From positions 31,950 through 95,949 of the forward strand of contig JAJTFB010000002.1 in NCBI GenBank assembly GCA_021300015.1: a stretch of 64,000 nt of DNA, read 5' to 3'. Of this stretch, positions 36,785-45,822 are shown piece after piece. Positions within the stretch are counted from its first letter, which is position 1; each line of letters starts with the position of its first letter. A model generated the notes under the pieces. It saw only the letters and a program-made list of their open reading frames with translations. It searched no databases and had not been told where the DNA came from. The position numbers and the translations under genes were made by a program. Source of the DNA: Pirellula sp. GTDB taxonomy: Bacteria; Planctomycetota; Planctomycetia; Pirellulales; Pirellulaceae.

Positions 36785-37747
36785 CTACTCATAAATCGGG
36801 TAGTAGCAGCCGAAGGCTTGCTCGCAGAAAACCCCGGGATCATTGAAGCGTTGGCCGCGATCCAAACGGCCGATCGTGGCCATTTGCTCCTCGGTGAGCT
36901 CAAAGTCCAGAAGGCTGAGGTTTTCCCCAAGCCGTTGAACGTTCTGCGTCTTGGGGATCACCGAAGTACCCCGCTGCACGCCCCAGCGCAGAACGACTTG
37001 AGCCGGTGTCCTCGCGACTTCTTGGGCAATCGCCTTGATGGCGGGTAGCTCCAAGACCGATTCCGAGGCCTGGGCCATCCCTAGCGGGACGTAGGAAGGT
37101 GCTCCCAGAGGGCTAAATGCGGTAAAAGCGATCCGTTCTTGCTGGCAGTACCTCAGGAGTTTTTGCTGCGTCAAATAAGGATGCGATTCGACCTGCAATA
37201 CCCCGGGGCGAATCCTTGCATAGGACAACAGATCTCGGATGAGCGAAACGCCAAAGTTGCTGATCCCCACGTTGCAAACCAGTCCGGCCTCGACGAGTCG
37301 TTCCATGGCCTCCCAGGTTTCGCTGATCGGAACGGCGTCTGGGATCATCGCCGGAGCAGATGCCTGGGGGTCAAAAAACCAACCCGCAGGGTAACGGTGC
37401 TCGAAGGGAACATAAGCCAGTGCGATCGGGAAGTGGATCAGATAGAGATCCAAATAGTCTAGACGCAGATCTTTAAGGCTCCGCTCGCATGCGCGGCGGA
37501 CATGTTCTTTGCGGTGGAATGTATTCCAAAGCTTGCTTGTGACCCAAAGTTCCTCGCGGCGACAAATCCCAGCCTTAACGATCTTTTCAATTCCCTGCCC
37601 CACCTCTGGCTCATTGCCGTAATCCGACGCGCAATCGAAATGGCGATAACCGAGTTGGGCGGCCTGGACCGACAATTCGGCTGTCGATGCGTTGGGGATC
37701 TTCCAAAATCCCAATCCGACCGGAGGGATGCAGAGCTGGTTTATCAT
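36785..37747 (-). CDS. Aldo/keto reductase
   Basis: This 320-residue NADPH-dependent oxidoreductase has the aldo/keto reductase barrel. The catalytic tetrad is visible as Asp and Tyr in HFDCASDYGNEPEVG, Lys in WVTSKLWNT, and His in YLDLYLIHFPIA. Cofactor-binding sequence appears near the C-terminus as SVIPKTQNVQRLGENL. The protein starts with a short barrel strand, LCIPPVGLGFWKIP. The substrate is unknown; it resembles xylose/aldose reductases of AKR2 type in the long FEHRYPAGWFFDP insert after the catalytic His. The ATG at 37747 is chosen because homology begins there; an ATG at 37942 would add 65 unrelated residues that overlap the divergent thioredoxin gene. Confidence 0.88.
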   Translation of the reverse strand: MINQLCIPPVGLGFWKIPNASTAELSVQAAQLGYRHFDCASDYGNEPEVGQGIEKIVKAGICRREELWVTSKLWNTFHRKEHVRRACERSLKDLRLDYLDLYLIHFPIALAYVPFEHRYPAGWFFDPQASAPAMIPDAVPISETWEAMERLVEAGLVCNVGISNFGVSLIRDLLSYARIRPGVLQVESHPYLTQQKLLRYCQQERIAFTAFSPLGAPSYVPLGMAQASESVLELPAIKAIAQEVARTPAQVVLRWGVQRGTSVIPKTQNVQRLGENLSLLDFELTEEQMATIGRLDRGQRFNDPGVFCEQAFGCYYPIYE

Positions 37748-37888
37748 GGTTTCTTCTAACGATGGAGAACGATTTTGGATGTTTCCCGAGGAAATCAAAC
37801 CGGGCAAAGAGCAAGCAGTATTGCCTAGTGAGCCCGATTCGTTCAAGCTACTAGCGGAGTCGGATACCCCGTTTTTCGGAGAATCGTC

Positions 37889-39658
37889 GTGAAAAAGATT
37901 TTTGCCCAGGAAACCAACGCTCGGATGAATAAGACTCACCATCGATTGGCTCGTCGGATCCTTACTCAGAAGCTCCTCTCTGGGACCAAAGCGATGCCGG
38001 TGGGAGTGTCGTTGGCTCTAGCCTGCGCCGTCCTGGGTGTACCCTTGGGTTGTTCGCCGGAGTCGAAACCCAAAGAAGTCAGCGCCCAGACCAGTGGCTT
38101 TCGCCCCGCCGAAGCGACTGCCGGGGCGAGCAAGCCCAAGCCTCAGGAGTCCAAGCCGCAAGAGGGTGCCCAAGGATCTCCGAGCGGGCCCGATGCGGTT
38201 TCTGGATCGACTGCTGGACTGCCGAATTTCACCCCCGGTCAGGTCGATCCGGCGATTGCTGAAAAAAGCTATATGACATTGAAGATGACCGATTCGGAAG
38301 CTCCCGAGGAGCTCGTCAAGTTCGTCGCTTCGATCGATCGTGCGATGATGGATTTGCAGACCGATGCGAACAGCAAGCAGGTCAATTCCGACACGATTCT
38401 CAATCAAGGGTTGGATCTGCTGCGGATGAAGCTCACCGCATCGGACCGATTGCGGAACAAGTCCACCACCCCCGATCAGACCGCCAAGGGCTGGATCGGT
38501 AAACTCGAAGCCTTGCAACAGATGGCGATGTTCCGAGACGTCCCATCGGCCGATGAAGTTCGCACGTTGAGCAAAGAACTCTCGGCCAACGAGGATCCTC
38601 GAGTGGCCAAGATCGCTCAGAGAATCCAACTGCAGTTGCTCCTAGGGGACTATCGAAATCAGACCGCAACGGCCGACCAAATCGTCGCGGCAGCCAAGGG
38701 ATTGCTCGATCAAGCCCAAGGGCCTGACAAAGGTGTATTTATGGCTGTGGCCCAGGCGGCCGAGGCTTTATCGAGCGAGTCCCAGGGAGGCGATCCTGCA
38801 AACCCCGGGGTTCCCGAGCCGGCCAGTGAGGCCCAGATCGCATGCAATCAAATCGTCGATGCCCTCGAAGCCAAGTTCCGAGATGTGCCCGACCCGAACG
38901 TCGGCATGATGGCATGGCGCATGAAGATCCAACGACTACCTGACTTCGAGAGCTATCTCCAAGTCCTCGATACGCGTCAGGCCATGGCCGCCGATCCGGT
39001 GGCTTTAACCCAAAAGGCTGCGAGCCTGATGGAAAAAATACCATCGCCTTGGACCGCGATGGCCTTGTCCCAATGCGCCACCCAATTCGAATACTCTGGC
39101 AATGTCGATGTCGCCAAAAGCTTGCTCGATATCGCAGCGACTCAGCTCGAGTCGACCAAGACGCCTGAGATCAAAGCGCAGATTCAAATGGCCGTCGAAG
39201 GCTTCCAAAAACGAACCGGCAGCATCGGCAAGCCCCTTGCTCTCGAAGGCCTCGTCGACACCCAAGGTCAAGCGTTGGATAAGTCCAAGTATGAGGGTAA
39301 GGTCGTTTTGGTCGACTTCTGGGCGACTTGGTGCGGGCCTTGCGTGGCCGAAATCCCGAACATACGTCGAGTCTATGACGAGAAACACGCCGAAGGCTTC
39401 GAGGTCATCGCGGTGAATCTCGATGACCAACGCTCTGACCTCGACGAGTTCCTAGGCGAAAACAAAATGCCTTGGAACGTCTACGTCAGTAACGACCCGA
39501 CCAAGGCCGGGATGAATACGACTTTGGCCCAAGAGCTATCGATCAGTGCGATTCCCTTCACGATGCTTATCGGCCGCGACGGAAATGTCGTTGCGGTTCA
39601 CGTGCGAGGTAAAGCGTTGGATGAAAAGGTCCAGCAATTGCTCGGTGCGAAACCCTAG
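37889..39658 (+). CDS. TlpA-like thioredoxin lipoprotein with long N-terminal region
   Basis: This 589-residue protein ends in a TlpA/ResA-type thioredoxin domain: VVLVDFWATWCGPCVAEIPN, with WCGPC at residues 481-485, then VIAVNLDDQ and the cis-Pro region ISAIPFTMLIG. Such domains reduce or isomerise disulfides outside the cytoplasm. A lipoprotein signal ending LGC at Cys55 suggests membrane anchoring, and a Pro/Lys/Glu/Ser-rich linker follows. Residues 100-430 are mostly helical and unfamiliar. The GTG at 37889 has GGAG seven bases upstream; an ATG at 37925 gives a shorter, more usual signal peptide and is a fair alternative. A second thioredoxin-like gene lies at 41471-42109. Confidence 0.82.
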   Translation: MKKIFAQETNARMNKTHHRLARRILTQKLLSGTKAMPVGVSLALACAVLGVPLGCSPESKPKEVSAQTSGFRPAEATAGASKPKPQESKPQEGAQGSPSGPDAVSGSTAGLPNFTPGQVDPAIAEKSYMTLKMTDSEAPEELVKFVASIDRAMMDLQTDANSKQVNSDTILNQGLDLLRMKLTASDRLRNKSTTPDQTAKGWIGKLEALQQMAMFRDVPSADEVRTLSKELSANEDPRVAKIAQRIQLQLLLGDYRNQTATADQIVAAAKGLLDQAQGPDKGVFMAVAQAAEALSSESQGGDPANPGVPEPASEAQIACNQIVDALEAKFRDVPDPNVGMMAWRMKIQRLPDFESYLQVLDTRQAMAADPVALTQKAASLMEKIPSPWTAMALSQCATQFEYSGNVDVAKSLLDIAATQLESTKTPEIKAQIQMAVEGFQKRTGSIGKPLALEGLVDTQGQALDKSKYEGKVVLVDFWATWCGPCVAEIPNIRRVYDEKHAEGFEVIAVNLDDQRSDLDEFLGENKMPWNVYVSNDPTKAGMNTTLAQELSISAIPFTMLIGRDGNVVAVHVRGKALDEKVQQLLGAKP

Positions 39659-39690
39659 AAGCTTCATCGTTTTGAATAAGAGCGACTTCG

Positions 39691-40353
39691 ATGAATCTTT
39701 TTCTCATGATTGTTTTTGCGGTCTGCGTTTTCGCACTGATCGCAGGGATAAGCCACACGTACAACAAAAAACGTCGGGAAGCATTTACCAAAATCGCCGA
39801 GCAACTCGGCTTGGAAATCCACTTCAAACTTCCACAGGAGGATTGGGATCGAATCGAACGATTCGATCTCTACAAGAGCAAGAGCCGGAAGCATACCGTG
39901 GGCCTAGCATTTGTCGCCCAGACCGACAGCACACGAATCACCGTGTGCGAATACAATATCGTTGTCAACGCGAGCGATGACTCATCGGTTGTTCCGTCGA
40001 TCGTTCTCCTGGTGTGGGACCCTCGGCTCGACGCGCCAGCCCTGAGCTTGCAGCAGAAAACCTGGAATGCTTCCTTGTCGGCATCGGTTTCGAAGTGGTT
40101 TGGATATCAGTTCATCGAATTCCCAGAAGACCCGGAGTTCCAATCCCGATATCTGGTTCGAGGGGAATCCGAGGAAGCTCTCAAGGCGTTTCTGACTGCG
40201 GATCGAAGAGAAGGCTTGATACGACATTCCGTACCGAACTTCGAGGCTTGCGGTGACTGCATGATCGTGGTGCACCATCACCTGCAGCTTCAACCCCCCA
40301 AGATCCAAGACAGGTTTGCAGAAGCATTGAACGTTTTGAATTCGCTCGTTTAG
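39691..40353 (+). CDS. Hypothetical membrane-anchored protein
   Basis: I do not recognise a named family for this 220-residue protein. One N-terminal membrane segment (residues 3-21) is followed by a basic stretch, NKKRREAFTKIAEQLGLEI, and a soluble domain of about 180 residues. The later pattern SKWFGYQFIEFPEDPEFQSRYLVRGESEEALKAFL is a recurring theme in small membrane-anchored bacterial proteins of unknown role, in which a segment of this kind precedes a comparison of residue stretches. It starts 32 bases after the thioredoxin lipoprotein gene, so co-transcription is possible. Its TAG overlaps the stop of the convergent pdxA gene by four bases. Confidence 0.65.
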   Translation: MNLFLMIVFAVCVFALIAGISHTYNKKRREAFTKIAEQLGLEIHFKLPQEDWDRIERFDLYKSKSRKHTVGLAFVAQTDSTRITVCEYNIVVNASDDSSVVPSIVLLVWDPRLDAPALSLQQKTWNASLSASVSKWFGYQFIEFPEDPEFQSRYLVRGESEEALKAFLTADRREGLIRHSVPNFEACGDCMIVVHHHLQLQPPKIQDRFAEALNVLNSLV

Positions 40354-41411
40354 CGAGTGGCCGACGAACGGTTGCACAGTTTCGCTGCTGCCAGGATCGC
40401 TTGGACCATCCCACCGCATTGCGCGATTCCTTTCCAAGCGATATCGTGAGCCGTACCATGAGCGACGCTCGTTCGCACGATGGGCAGCCCCAGGGTGATA
40501 TTGACCGCTTCAAACATGTCGAGCAACTTCAACGCGATATGACCTTGGTCATGGTACATCGCGACGACCGCATCGAACTGGCCTTGGGCCGCTTTGGGCA
40601 TAAGGGTATCGACAGCCCATGGACCACTGGCATCGATCCCAAGCCCTTGGGCGGCCAGGACCGCAGGTCCGATGCATTCGATCTCCTCGGTGCCGAACCG
40701 ACCCGATTCTCCGGCGTGGGGATTCAGGGCCGTCACGGCGATTCTCGGCGGGCTTTGGCGACCCTCGGCTCTTGCGAGCCGCGAGAAATAATCATGGGTC
40801 AGTTCGATGGTCTTCAAAATGTTCGCACGCGTGACATGCTCGAACACCTCGCGCAGTGCCATATGCAAAGTCACATGGACGACACCCAAGCCGCTCGGAC
40901 CACCATGATTCGGCTTGCCCGCAGGCAAGTAAAGCATCATCGCCGTGGTATCGACGCCGCACAGATGCCCCAAGAGTTCTGTGTGACCGGGCCATGAATG
41001 CCCGGCCAAATCCAGCGATTTTTTCTGCAGCGGCGCGGTGACCATTCCGTCGGCCCGCTTGTCCAAGCAAAGTCGTGTGGCAGCGACCAATGAATCGTAG
41101 GCCGCTTGCCCTCCCCTCGCATCGATCTGTCCGGGTTGTGCGTGTTCGCACTCCTCAGAGGCGGCGTCTAGGCACAATATCCGTGGTCGTTCGGCTGAGG
41201 ACTCTGGGACCTGAAGTTGGTCCCATGTCGAACAGGCAATCCAATCGATGTTCGCTCCTATGACTCGACTGGCGCGTCGCATGATTTCGGTACGACCGAC
41301 GACCAGCAGGGTGCACCAAGTCGAAACGGCAGGATCCACTAGGGCGCCTGCGATGATTTCGGGGCCGATTCCGGTCGGATCCCCCATCGAGATCGCAAGA
41401 GTGGGTTTCAT
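40350..41411 (-). CDS. pdxA: 4-hydroxythreonine-4-phosphate dehydrogenase
   Basis: This 353-residue NAD-dependent enzyme oxidises 4-phosphohydroxy-L-threonine in pyridoxal 5'-phosphate synthesis. The start AISMGDPTGIGPEI is diagnostic, metal-binding histidines lie in GHTELLG and YHDQGHIALKLL, and the conserved LNPHAGESGRFGTEE and GLPIVRTSVAHGTAHDIA segments are present. Length is slightly above the E. coli enzyme (329 residues). The ATG at 41411 is chosen since the family N-terminus begins at MKPTLAIS; an upstream in-frame ATG at 41462 adds 17 residues. A thioredoxin-like gene sits upstream on the same strand, 59 bases away. Confidence 0.93.
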   Translation of the reverse strand: MKPTLAISMGDPTGIGPEIIAGALVDPAVSTWCTLLVVGRTEIMRRASRVIGANIDWIACSTWDQLQVPESSAERPRILCLDAASEECEHAQPGQIDARGGQAAYDSLVAATRLCLDKRADGMVTAPLQKKSLDLAGHSWPGHTELLGHLCGVDTTAMMLYLPAGKPNHGGPSGLGVVHVTLHMALREVFEHVTRANILKTIELTHDYFSRLARAEGRQSPPRIAVTALNPHAGESGRFGTEEIECIGPAVLAAQGLGIDASGPWAVDTLMPKAAQGQFDAVVAMYHDQGHIALKLLDMFEAVNITLGLPIVRTSVAHGTAHDIAWKGIAQCGGMVQAILAAAKLCNRSSATR

Positions 41412-41470
41412 GGCAGTTTTCGTCAACCGATCGATCCGATCCAGGTGGGTCAAGGAGTTCAAAGAGCGCC

Positions 41471-42109
41471 TCAGGGGGCCGCAACAGGCGACGGAGTCTT
41501 GAGGGCCTTTTCGATCGCCCGTTCAAGCTCCCCTGGGCCCGTCGACCCGATCCAGGCATCGACGATCTTGCGGTTTTTGTCCAAGAGCAAGGATGTCGGG
41601 TAGGCGAAACCGGTTCGGCCGATGATGTTGGCCACTTGAATACGGGAGTACATCGCCGGATCGCAATAGACCGGCAGATCGCCGCCGACGCCTTGGACAA
41701 AAATCTTGGTGTTGAACTCGAGTTCCTCGGTCGACTCGGGTGTGGTGGTACCGCATGAGACGCTCAGGATCGCTACGCGGGAATCCTCGGCGTACTTGCG
41801 TTGGAGTTTGATGATGTCGGGATATTCTTGGACGCACGGACCGCACCAAGTCCCCCAAAAGTGGAGCAGAACATAGTCCGACTTGGCTATCAACTCCGTG
41901 GGCACATCGGTGGCGTTCAGAAGCGGCTTGAGGTCCAAGTCAGGGATCTGTCGCCCGGCAAAGCTTTGGCGTTCACGCCCTAAGAAAATCAGGAAGCTGA
42001 TCCCCAGGAGCATGAACAAGCCAGCATAGAGCAGGTATTTGTACGCCGGCGACGAACGTGGGGACCCAAGAGCAACTATGGACGGATCGGTATGGGAGTC
42101 GTTGGACAT
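41471..42109 (-). CDS. Membrane-anchored TlpA-like thioredoxin
   Basis: This 212-residue protein has an N-terminal membrane segment (about residues 23-43) that anchors a periplasmic thioredoxin domain. The redox motif WCGPC is at residues 88-92 in FWGTWCGPCVQEYPD, and a cis-Pro loop appears as FAYPTSLLLDKN. Family members such as ResA and TlpA keep cytochrome or other extracytoplasmic cysteines reduced. The insert SVSCGTTTPESTEELEFNTK between the second strand and helix is larger than in classical thioredoxin, as is typical of TlpA. It lies upstream of pdxA on the minus strand. A link to the c-type cytochrome protein at 45.8-50.6 kb is possible but not shown. Confidence 0.82.
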   Translation of the reverse strand: MSNDSHTDPSIVALGSPRSSPAYKYLLYAGLFMLLGISFLIFLGRERQSFAGRQIPDLDLKPLLNATDVPTELIAKSDYVLLHFWGTWCGPCVQEYPDIIKLQRKYAEDSRVAILSVSCGTTTPESTEELEFNTKIFVQGVGGDLPVYCDPAMYSRIQVANIIGRTGFAYPTSLLLDKNRKIVDAWIGSTGPGELERAIEKALKTPSPVAAP

Positions 42110-42340
42110 CGATAGCTTCGGGATACCCCTAGGGGTGCAAGAATGAGGAAATGGGTTCTAGTGCGACCTTCTATGATAGCTCGCCAAACACCCTCGGATA
42201 GCGGAGATTTTTGTCGCCAAGGGAGCGTTTTGCACGGTTGATTGATTGAGAAACTCTGCGACAATAAGGAAAACTTTCGGCGCGATGCGAAATTTCCAAA
42301 TCGGAATTCCCGAGCCGAAAACTACAGATCCCTGCGTTCC

Positions 42341-42811
42341 ATGCGATGTCCATTTTGCGCTAACGACAATGACGGCGTCCGCGATTCTCGAATCGTTGAG
42401 GATGGTCGAGCGATTCGCCGAAGGCGTTTTTGCAATCACTGCAAGCGGCGATTTACGACCTATGAACGTGTCGAAGGACTCTTGCAGGTTCGAAAACGCG
42501 ACGGGACGTGCCAAGATTTCAGCAGGGCAAAAATCGAGCGTGGCCTCTCGGCCGCTTGCTGGAAGCGGAAGATCAAGCAAGAGGAAATCCAACGCTTGGC
42601 CATCGAGATCGAGTCTCACATTCTGGACAATTACGAACGCGAGGTCGGCTCAGAGGACGTCGGAAACCTCTGCATGCAATACTTGCGAGATCTCGATGAA
42701 GTCGCTTTCGTGCGTTTTGCGAGTGTCTATCGCAGTTTCCGCGATGCCCAAGACTTCGTCAAAGAGCTCACGCCGATCCTCTCCCCAAACGATCCCCGCA
42801 GCCCTCGTTGA
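42341..42811 (+). CDS. nrdR: Transcriptional repressor NrdR
   Basis: This 156-residue protein represses ribonucleotide reductase genes in response to ATP/dATP. The zinc ribbon is formed by Cys3, Cys6, Cys31 and Cys34 (MRCPFC and FCNHC), and the ATP-cone domain begins at VRKRDGTCQDFSRAKIERGL. The RFTTYERVE segment joining the two is strictly family-like. Length is normal. The ATG at 42341 is chosen because the protein begins with the zinc ribbon; an in-frame start at 42242 would add 33 unrelated residues. It converges with the rhomboid gene, with stops eight bases apart. NrdR boxes would be expected upstream of nrd genes, which are not in the window. Confidence 0.94.
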   Translation: MRCPFCANDNDGVRDSRIVEDGRAIRRRRFCNHCKRRFTTYERVEGLLQVRKRDGTCQDFSRAKIERGLSAACWKRKIKQEEIQRLAIEIESHILDNYEREVGSEDVGNLCMQYLRDLDEVAFVRFASVYRSFRDAQDFVKELTPILSPNDPRSPR

Positions 42812-42819
42812 GGCCTGCG

Positions 42820-43593
42820 TTACCAAAAGCGACGTGCCATCGGATCGCGATCGTACTGGCGTTTGAGTATCGAGTCCGGTTCGCTTTGCAGGGTGAAACG
42901 ATAGGCTAAGGCCGCAAGAACCCCTGCGACAAAACCACCGATGTGGGCCATATAAGCGACCCCACCGGCGCTGCTCGACGTGCTGGCGATCGATCCGTAG
43001 CCGCTGAAAAGCTGCATGGCAATCCACATCCCCAAAACAAGAATCGCCGGGATTGTGACAATGTGATAGAGAAAAACGGCGTTGACCCGATTGTGAGGGA
43101 AGAGGACCAGATAAGCTCCCATCACGCCGGCGATGGCGCCTGAGGCCCCCAGGTTCGGGATGATGCTCTGCGGGGAGATAAAGATCTGCGCGAAACTGGC
43201 GACCAAGCCCGAGATGAGATAGAAGATCAAAAACCAACGGTGGCCGAATCGGTTTTCCACGTTGTTCCCAAAAATCCATAGATAGAGCATATTGCCCGCG
43301 ATGTGCCCAAAACCACCATGCATGAACATCGAGGACAAGAGCGTCAGCCAAATCGGAACAGGCCCTGGGGCCTGCGGAATCTCGACGGTGCCATGCCCTT
43401 CGACGGACATCGATTGGGGTTCCACAAGATCGACTCCGGAAGTGATCTCCTTAGGGATCACACTCCATCCGTAAGTGAACTCGGGATTGCTGATCTGCAC
43501 GAGAAAAAGAACCACGTTGGCCGCAAGCAGGGCGTAGGTGATGTAGGGAACGATTTGGACATCGCGATCGTCATCGCTGATGGGAAATAACAT
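42820..43593 (-). CDS. Rhomboid-family intramembrane serine protease
   Basis: This 257-residue membrane protein has the rhomboid core of six membrane helices. The catalytic Ser151 lies in GASGAIAGVMGAY and the catalytic His217 in AYMAHIGGFVAG. The HIAGNMLYLWIFG segment, with its conserved His and Asn on the second core helix, is also intact. Active protease function is expected; substrates are unknown. A periplasmic loop between helices 1 and 2 (residues 35-80) is longer than in E. coli GlpG and carries an acidic, proline-rich stretch. It is monocistronic as far as can be seen. Confidence 0.88.
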   Translation of the reverse strand: MLFPISDDDRDVQIVPYITYALLAANVVLFLVQISNPEFTYGWSVIPKEITSGVDLVEPQSMSVEGHGTVEIPQAPGPVPIWLTLLSSMFMHGGFGHIAGNMLYLWIFGNNVENRFGHRWFLIFYLISGLVASFAQIFISPQSIIPNLGASGAIAGVMGAYLVLFPHNRVNAVFLYHIVTIPAILVLGMWIAMQLFSGYGSIASTSSSAGGVAYMAHIGGFVAGVLAALAYRFTLQSEPDSILKRQYDRDPMARRFW

Positions 43594-43730
43594 TCTGAAT
43601 CCTTGAGTTCTACCCCTGGTGAGATTGCGTTCGACGGGGGCGAGGTTTTCAATCGAATCGGCTTTTGGGATACCCTAGTGTAATCCCACCATACGGGGAG
43701 TCCAAGCGATTGCCGGACGAGTACGTTTAC

Positions 43731-44231
43731 TCATTCGTTGGTTTCTTGGAACTCGTCGAACGCTTTTCCAAGTCGCATGCATGCCAGGAGAGCCAAGGCG
43801 CATTCCTGGCCTTTGTTTCCTTTGTTTCCACCGCTGCGATGCAAGGCTTGCTCGAGGGTGTTGACCGTCAGGAGCCCAAAGGCGATCGGTTTGTTGTGGT
43901 CCAACGATAGCTGCATCAGGGCCGAGCTGACGGCGCGATTGATATGTTGGTCGTGCGATGTCTCACCCTTGATGACCGCCCCTAGAGCGATCACCCCGGC
44001 GATACCGCGCAGGGCGACTAGACGCTGGGTTGCAAAGGGAAGTTCCCAAGCCCCTGGGACACGGGTCACGACAATCCGCTCGCGAGCGATGCCAGCTTGG
44101 ACCAACGTTTCGATGGCTCCGTGGCAGAGTTTGCCCGTGATCTGATCGTTGTACTCGGAGACAACAATCCCAACGCTGCTGGCATTGGCGCGATCGACCT
44201 GCTCTTTGGTCGGTTGAATTTCCTGATGCAT
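43731..44231 (-). CDS. ribH: 6,7-dimethyl-8-ribityllumazine synthase
   Basis: This 166-residue enzyme makes the riboflavin precursor lumazine from the pyrimidinedione and dihydroxybutanone phosphate. Active-site sequences are visible: SEYNDQITGKL near the N-terminus, VPGAWELPFATQRL, ALGAVIKGETSHDQH with the catalytic His93, and FGLLTVNTLEQALHRSG. The segment after the active site holds a nine-base tandem duplication (GGNKGNKG in the protein) in the usual GNKG motif. Length is standard for the icosahedral form. No other riboflavin gene and no FMN riboswitch is seen upstream. Confidence 0.92.
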   Translation of the reverse strand: MHQEIQPTKEQVDRANASSVGIVVSEYNDQITGKLCHGAIETLVQAGIARERIVVTRVPGAWELPFATQRLVALRGIAGVIALGAVIKGETSHDQHINRAVSSALMQLSLDHNKPIAFGLLTVNTLEQALHRSGGNKGNKGQECALALLACMRLGKAFDEFQETNE

Positions 44232-44331
44232 AAATCTTTCTTCAGATGGGATTGGGGCCTAGCCAAATTTCCATGGAGTCAGATGGTTATTGTGCAGCAC
44301 AGTGGCTTGCCTGTCGACACCCTGGATTCCA

Positions 44332-45783
44332 TCAGGCCAAGATATCTGAAATGACTTGGCCATGATCGATATCGAGCCTTTTTCTCCCCGGAATTTCTAG
44401 GCTTCTAGATTCGAGTCCGAGCAAGTGCAAGACCGTTGCGTGCAAGTCCGTCACGTAGTGTCCTTCTCCGAGGGCATGGTATCCGAGTTCGTCGGTCTGT
44501 CCGTGCACAAACCCCCGCTTGACTCCAGCGCCTGCAAGCCAGATGGTAAAGCCGTTGGGATGATGATCTCGCCCGTCGACCCCGCCGCTGCGACGTTCCA
44601 AACCAGGTGTTCTTCCGAATTCGGTGCAGAAAACCACCAAGGTCGATTCCAGCAGGCCGCGCTGTTTCAAATCGGCGATCAGACCGGCAATCGGCAGATC
44701 GACGCTCGCACAGAGTTTGGTGTGGTTCTCCTTGAGCTTCTGATGGGAGTCCCAGACTCCGTAGGCCGAGGGAAAAACCTGGACGAACCGGACCCCGCGT
44801 TCGACCAACCGTCGAGCCGCCAAAAATCGCTCACCTGCGACCTTCGTCGCCTCTTGATCCAACCCATAGAGTTTGCGAGTCTGCTCGGTCTCGCTTGCCA
44901 TGTCGATCCCTTCGGGGACCGAAGCCTGCATGCGGAAGGCCAATTCGTACGCGCGGATCCTGGCGCGGAGCTCTTGGTCCTCGGGGTAAAGCGCACCGGA
45001 CAACCCATTGAGCTTCCCGATAAGCTCGTACTCTTTGGCTTGCTCACCGAGCGTCTGCTTGTCGGACCTTTGGCCAAAAGGGAGTGGGTTCTTCGGATCC
45101 AATGCCAAAGGGACGCCGGCATGCTGAGGGCCAAGATAATACGAATCGATCGACTGGCGGGTGTCCGAACGGGTCGGACCACCGAGCACAACGAACTTCG
45201 GTAGGTTTTCGTTGAAGCTTCCCAAGCCGTAGTTGGCCCAGGCTCCGATGCTCGGCTGGGGTTCGTCTAGGCGATGCCGCCCGGTGTGGATCTGATTCTC
45301 GGCCGCGTGGTCGTTATCGGTGGTCCACATGTTGCGCACGAAACATAGCTCATCGACTTGATTGCCCAAATGCGGCCACCAGTCGGTCACCTCGATGCCA
45401 GCTTGCCCGCACTTTTTCCAACCGACTTGCATCGGATAGATCGTCGGGTAGACATCGCGCACATTGATCTCTTCGGCAGGTACCGAACGGAAGCGTTTCT
45501 TGTGCAGCGGCGAGTCGACGGGGTTGGCCAAAGGGATTTCGTTGAAGGTCTTTCCTGCGTATTGGTTCAAGGCAGGTTTCGGATCGAATGTTTCGATATG
45601 GCTATAGCCCCCGGATAAAAACACCCAAATCACCGACTTGGCCTTCGGCTCCGCACCAGCGTTGGTTTGCGGCAAGGGAGCCCCACGGACGATGCGGTCT
45701 TGAGCGAGCATCGAACCGAGGACGATCCCCGTAAACCCCATCCCGTAATCGGATAGAAACATCCTGCGTGTACTCAATGCCAT
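44332..45783 (-). CDS. DUF1501 family protein, Tat-exported
   Basis: This 483-residue protein belongs to DUF1501, a sulfatase/phosphatase-fold family abundant in planctomycetes and of unknown enzymatic role. The N-terminus STRRMFLSDYGMGFTGIVLG has a twin-arginine pattern followed by a hydrophobic stretch, so export by the Tat route is likely. Family features are IWVFLSGGYSHIETFDPKP, MWTTDNDHAAENQIHTG and STLVVFCTEFGRTPGLE followed by GRDHHPNGFTIWLAGAG. It follows the large cytochrome protein by 39 bases on the same strand. DUF1553 and DUF1501 genes commonly form such pairs, which supports a shared exported system. Confidence 0.9.
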   Translation of the reverse strand: MALSTRRMFLSDYGMGFTGIVLGSMLAQDRIVRGAPLPQTNAGAEPKAKSVIWVFLSGGYSHIETFDPKPALNQYAGKTFNEIPLANPVDSPLHKKRFRSVPAEEINVRDVYPTIYPMQVGWKKCGQAGIEVTDWWPHLGNQVDELCFVRNMWTTDNDHAAENQIHTGRHRLDEPQPSIGAWANYGLGSFNENLPKFVVLGGPTRSDTRQSIDSYYLGPQHAGVPLALDPKNPLPFGQRSDKQTLGEQAKEYELIGKLNGLSGALYPEDQELRARIRAYELAFRMQASVPEGIDMASETEQTRKLYGLDQEATKVAGERFLAARRLVERGVRFVQVFPSAYGVWDSHQKLKENHTKLCASVDLPIAGLIADLKQRGLLESTLVVFCTEFGRTPGLERRSGGVDGRDHHPNGFTIWLAGAGVKRGFVHGQTDELGYHALGEGHYVTDLHATVLHLLGLESRSLEIPGRKRLDIDHGQVISDILA

Positions 45784-45822
45784 CGTGTCGCTCCTTGGGG
45801 CGCGGTCGGCCGGGCCGCGGCC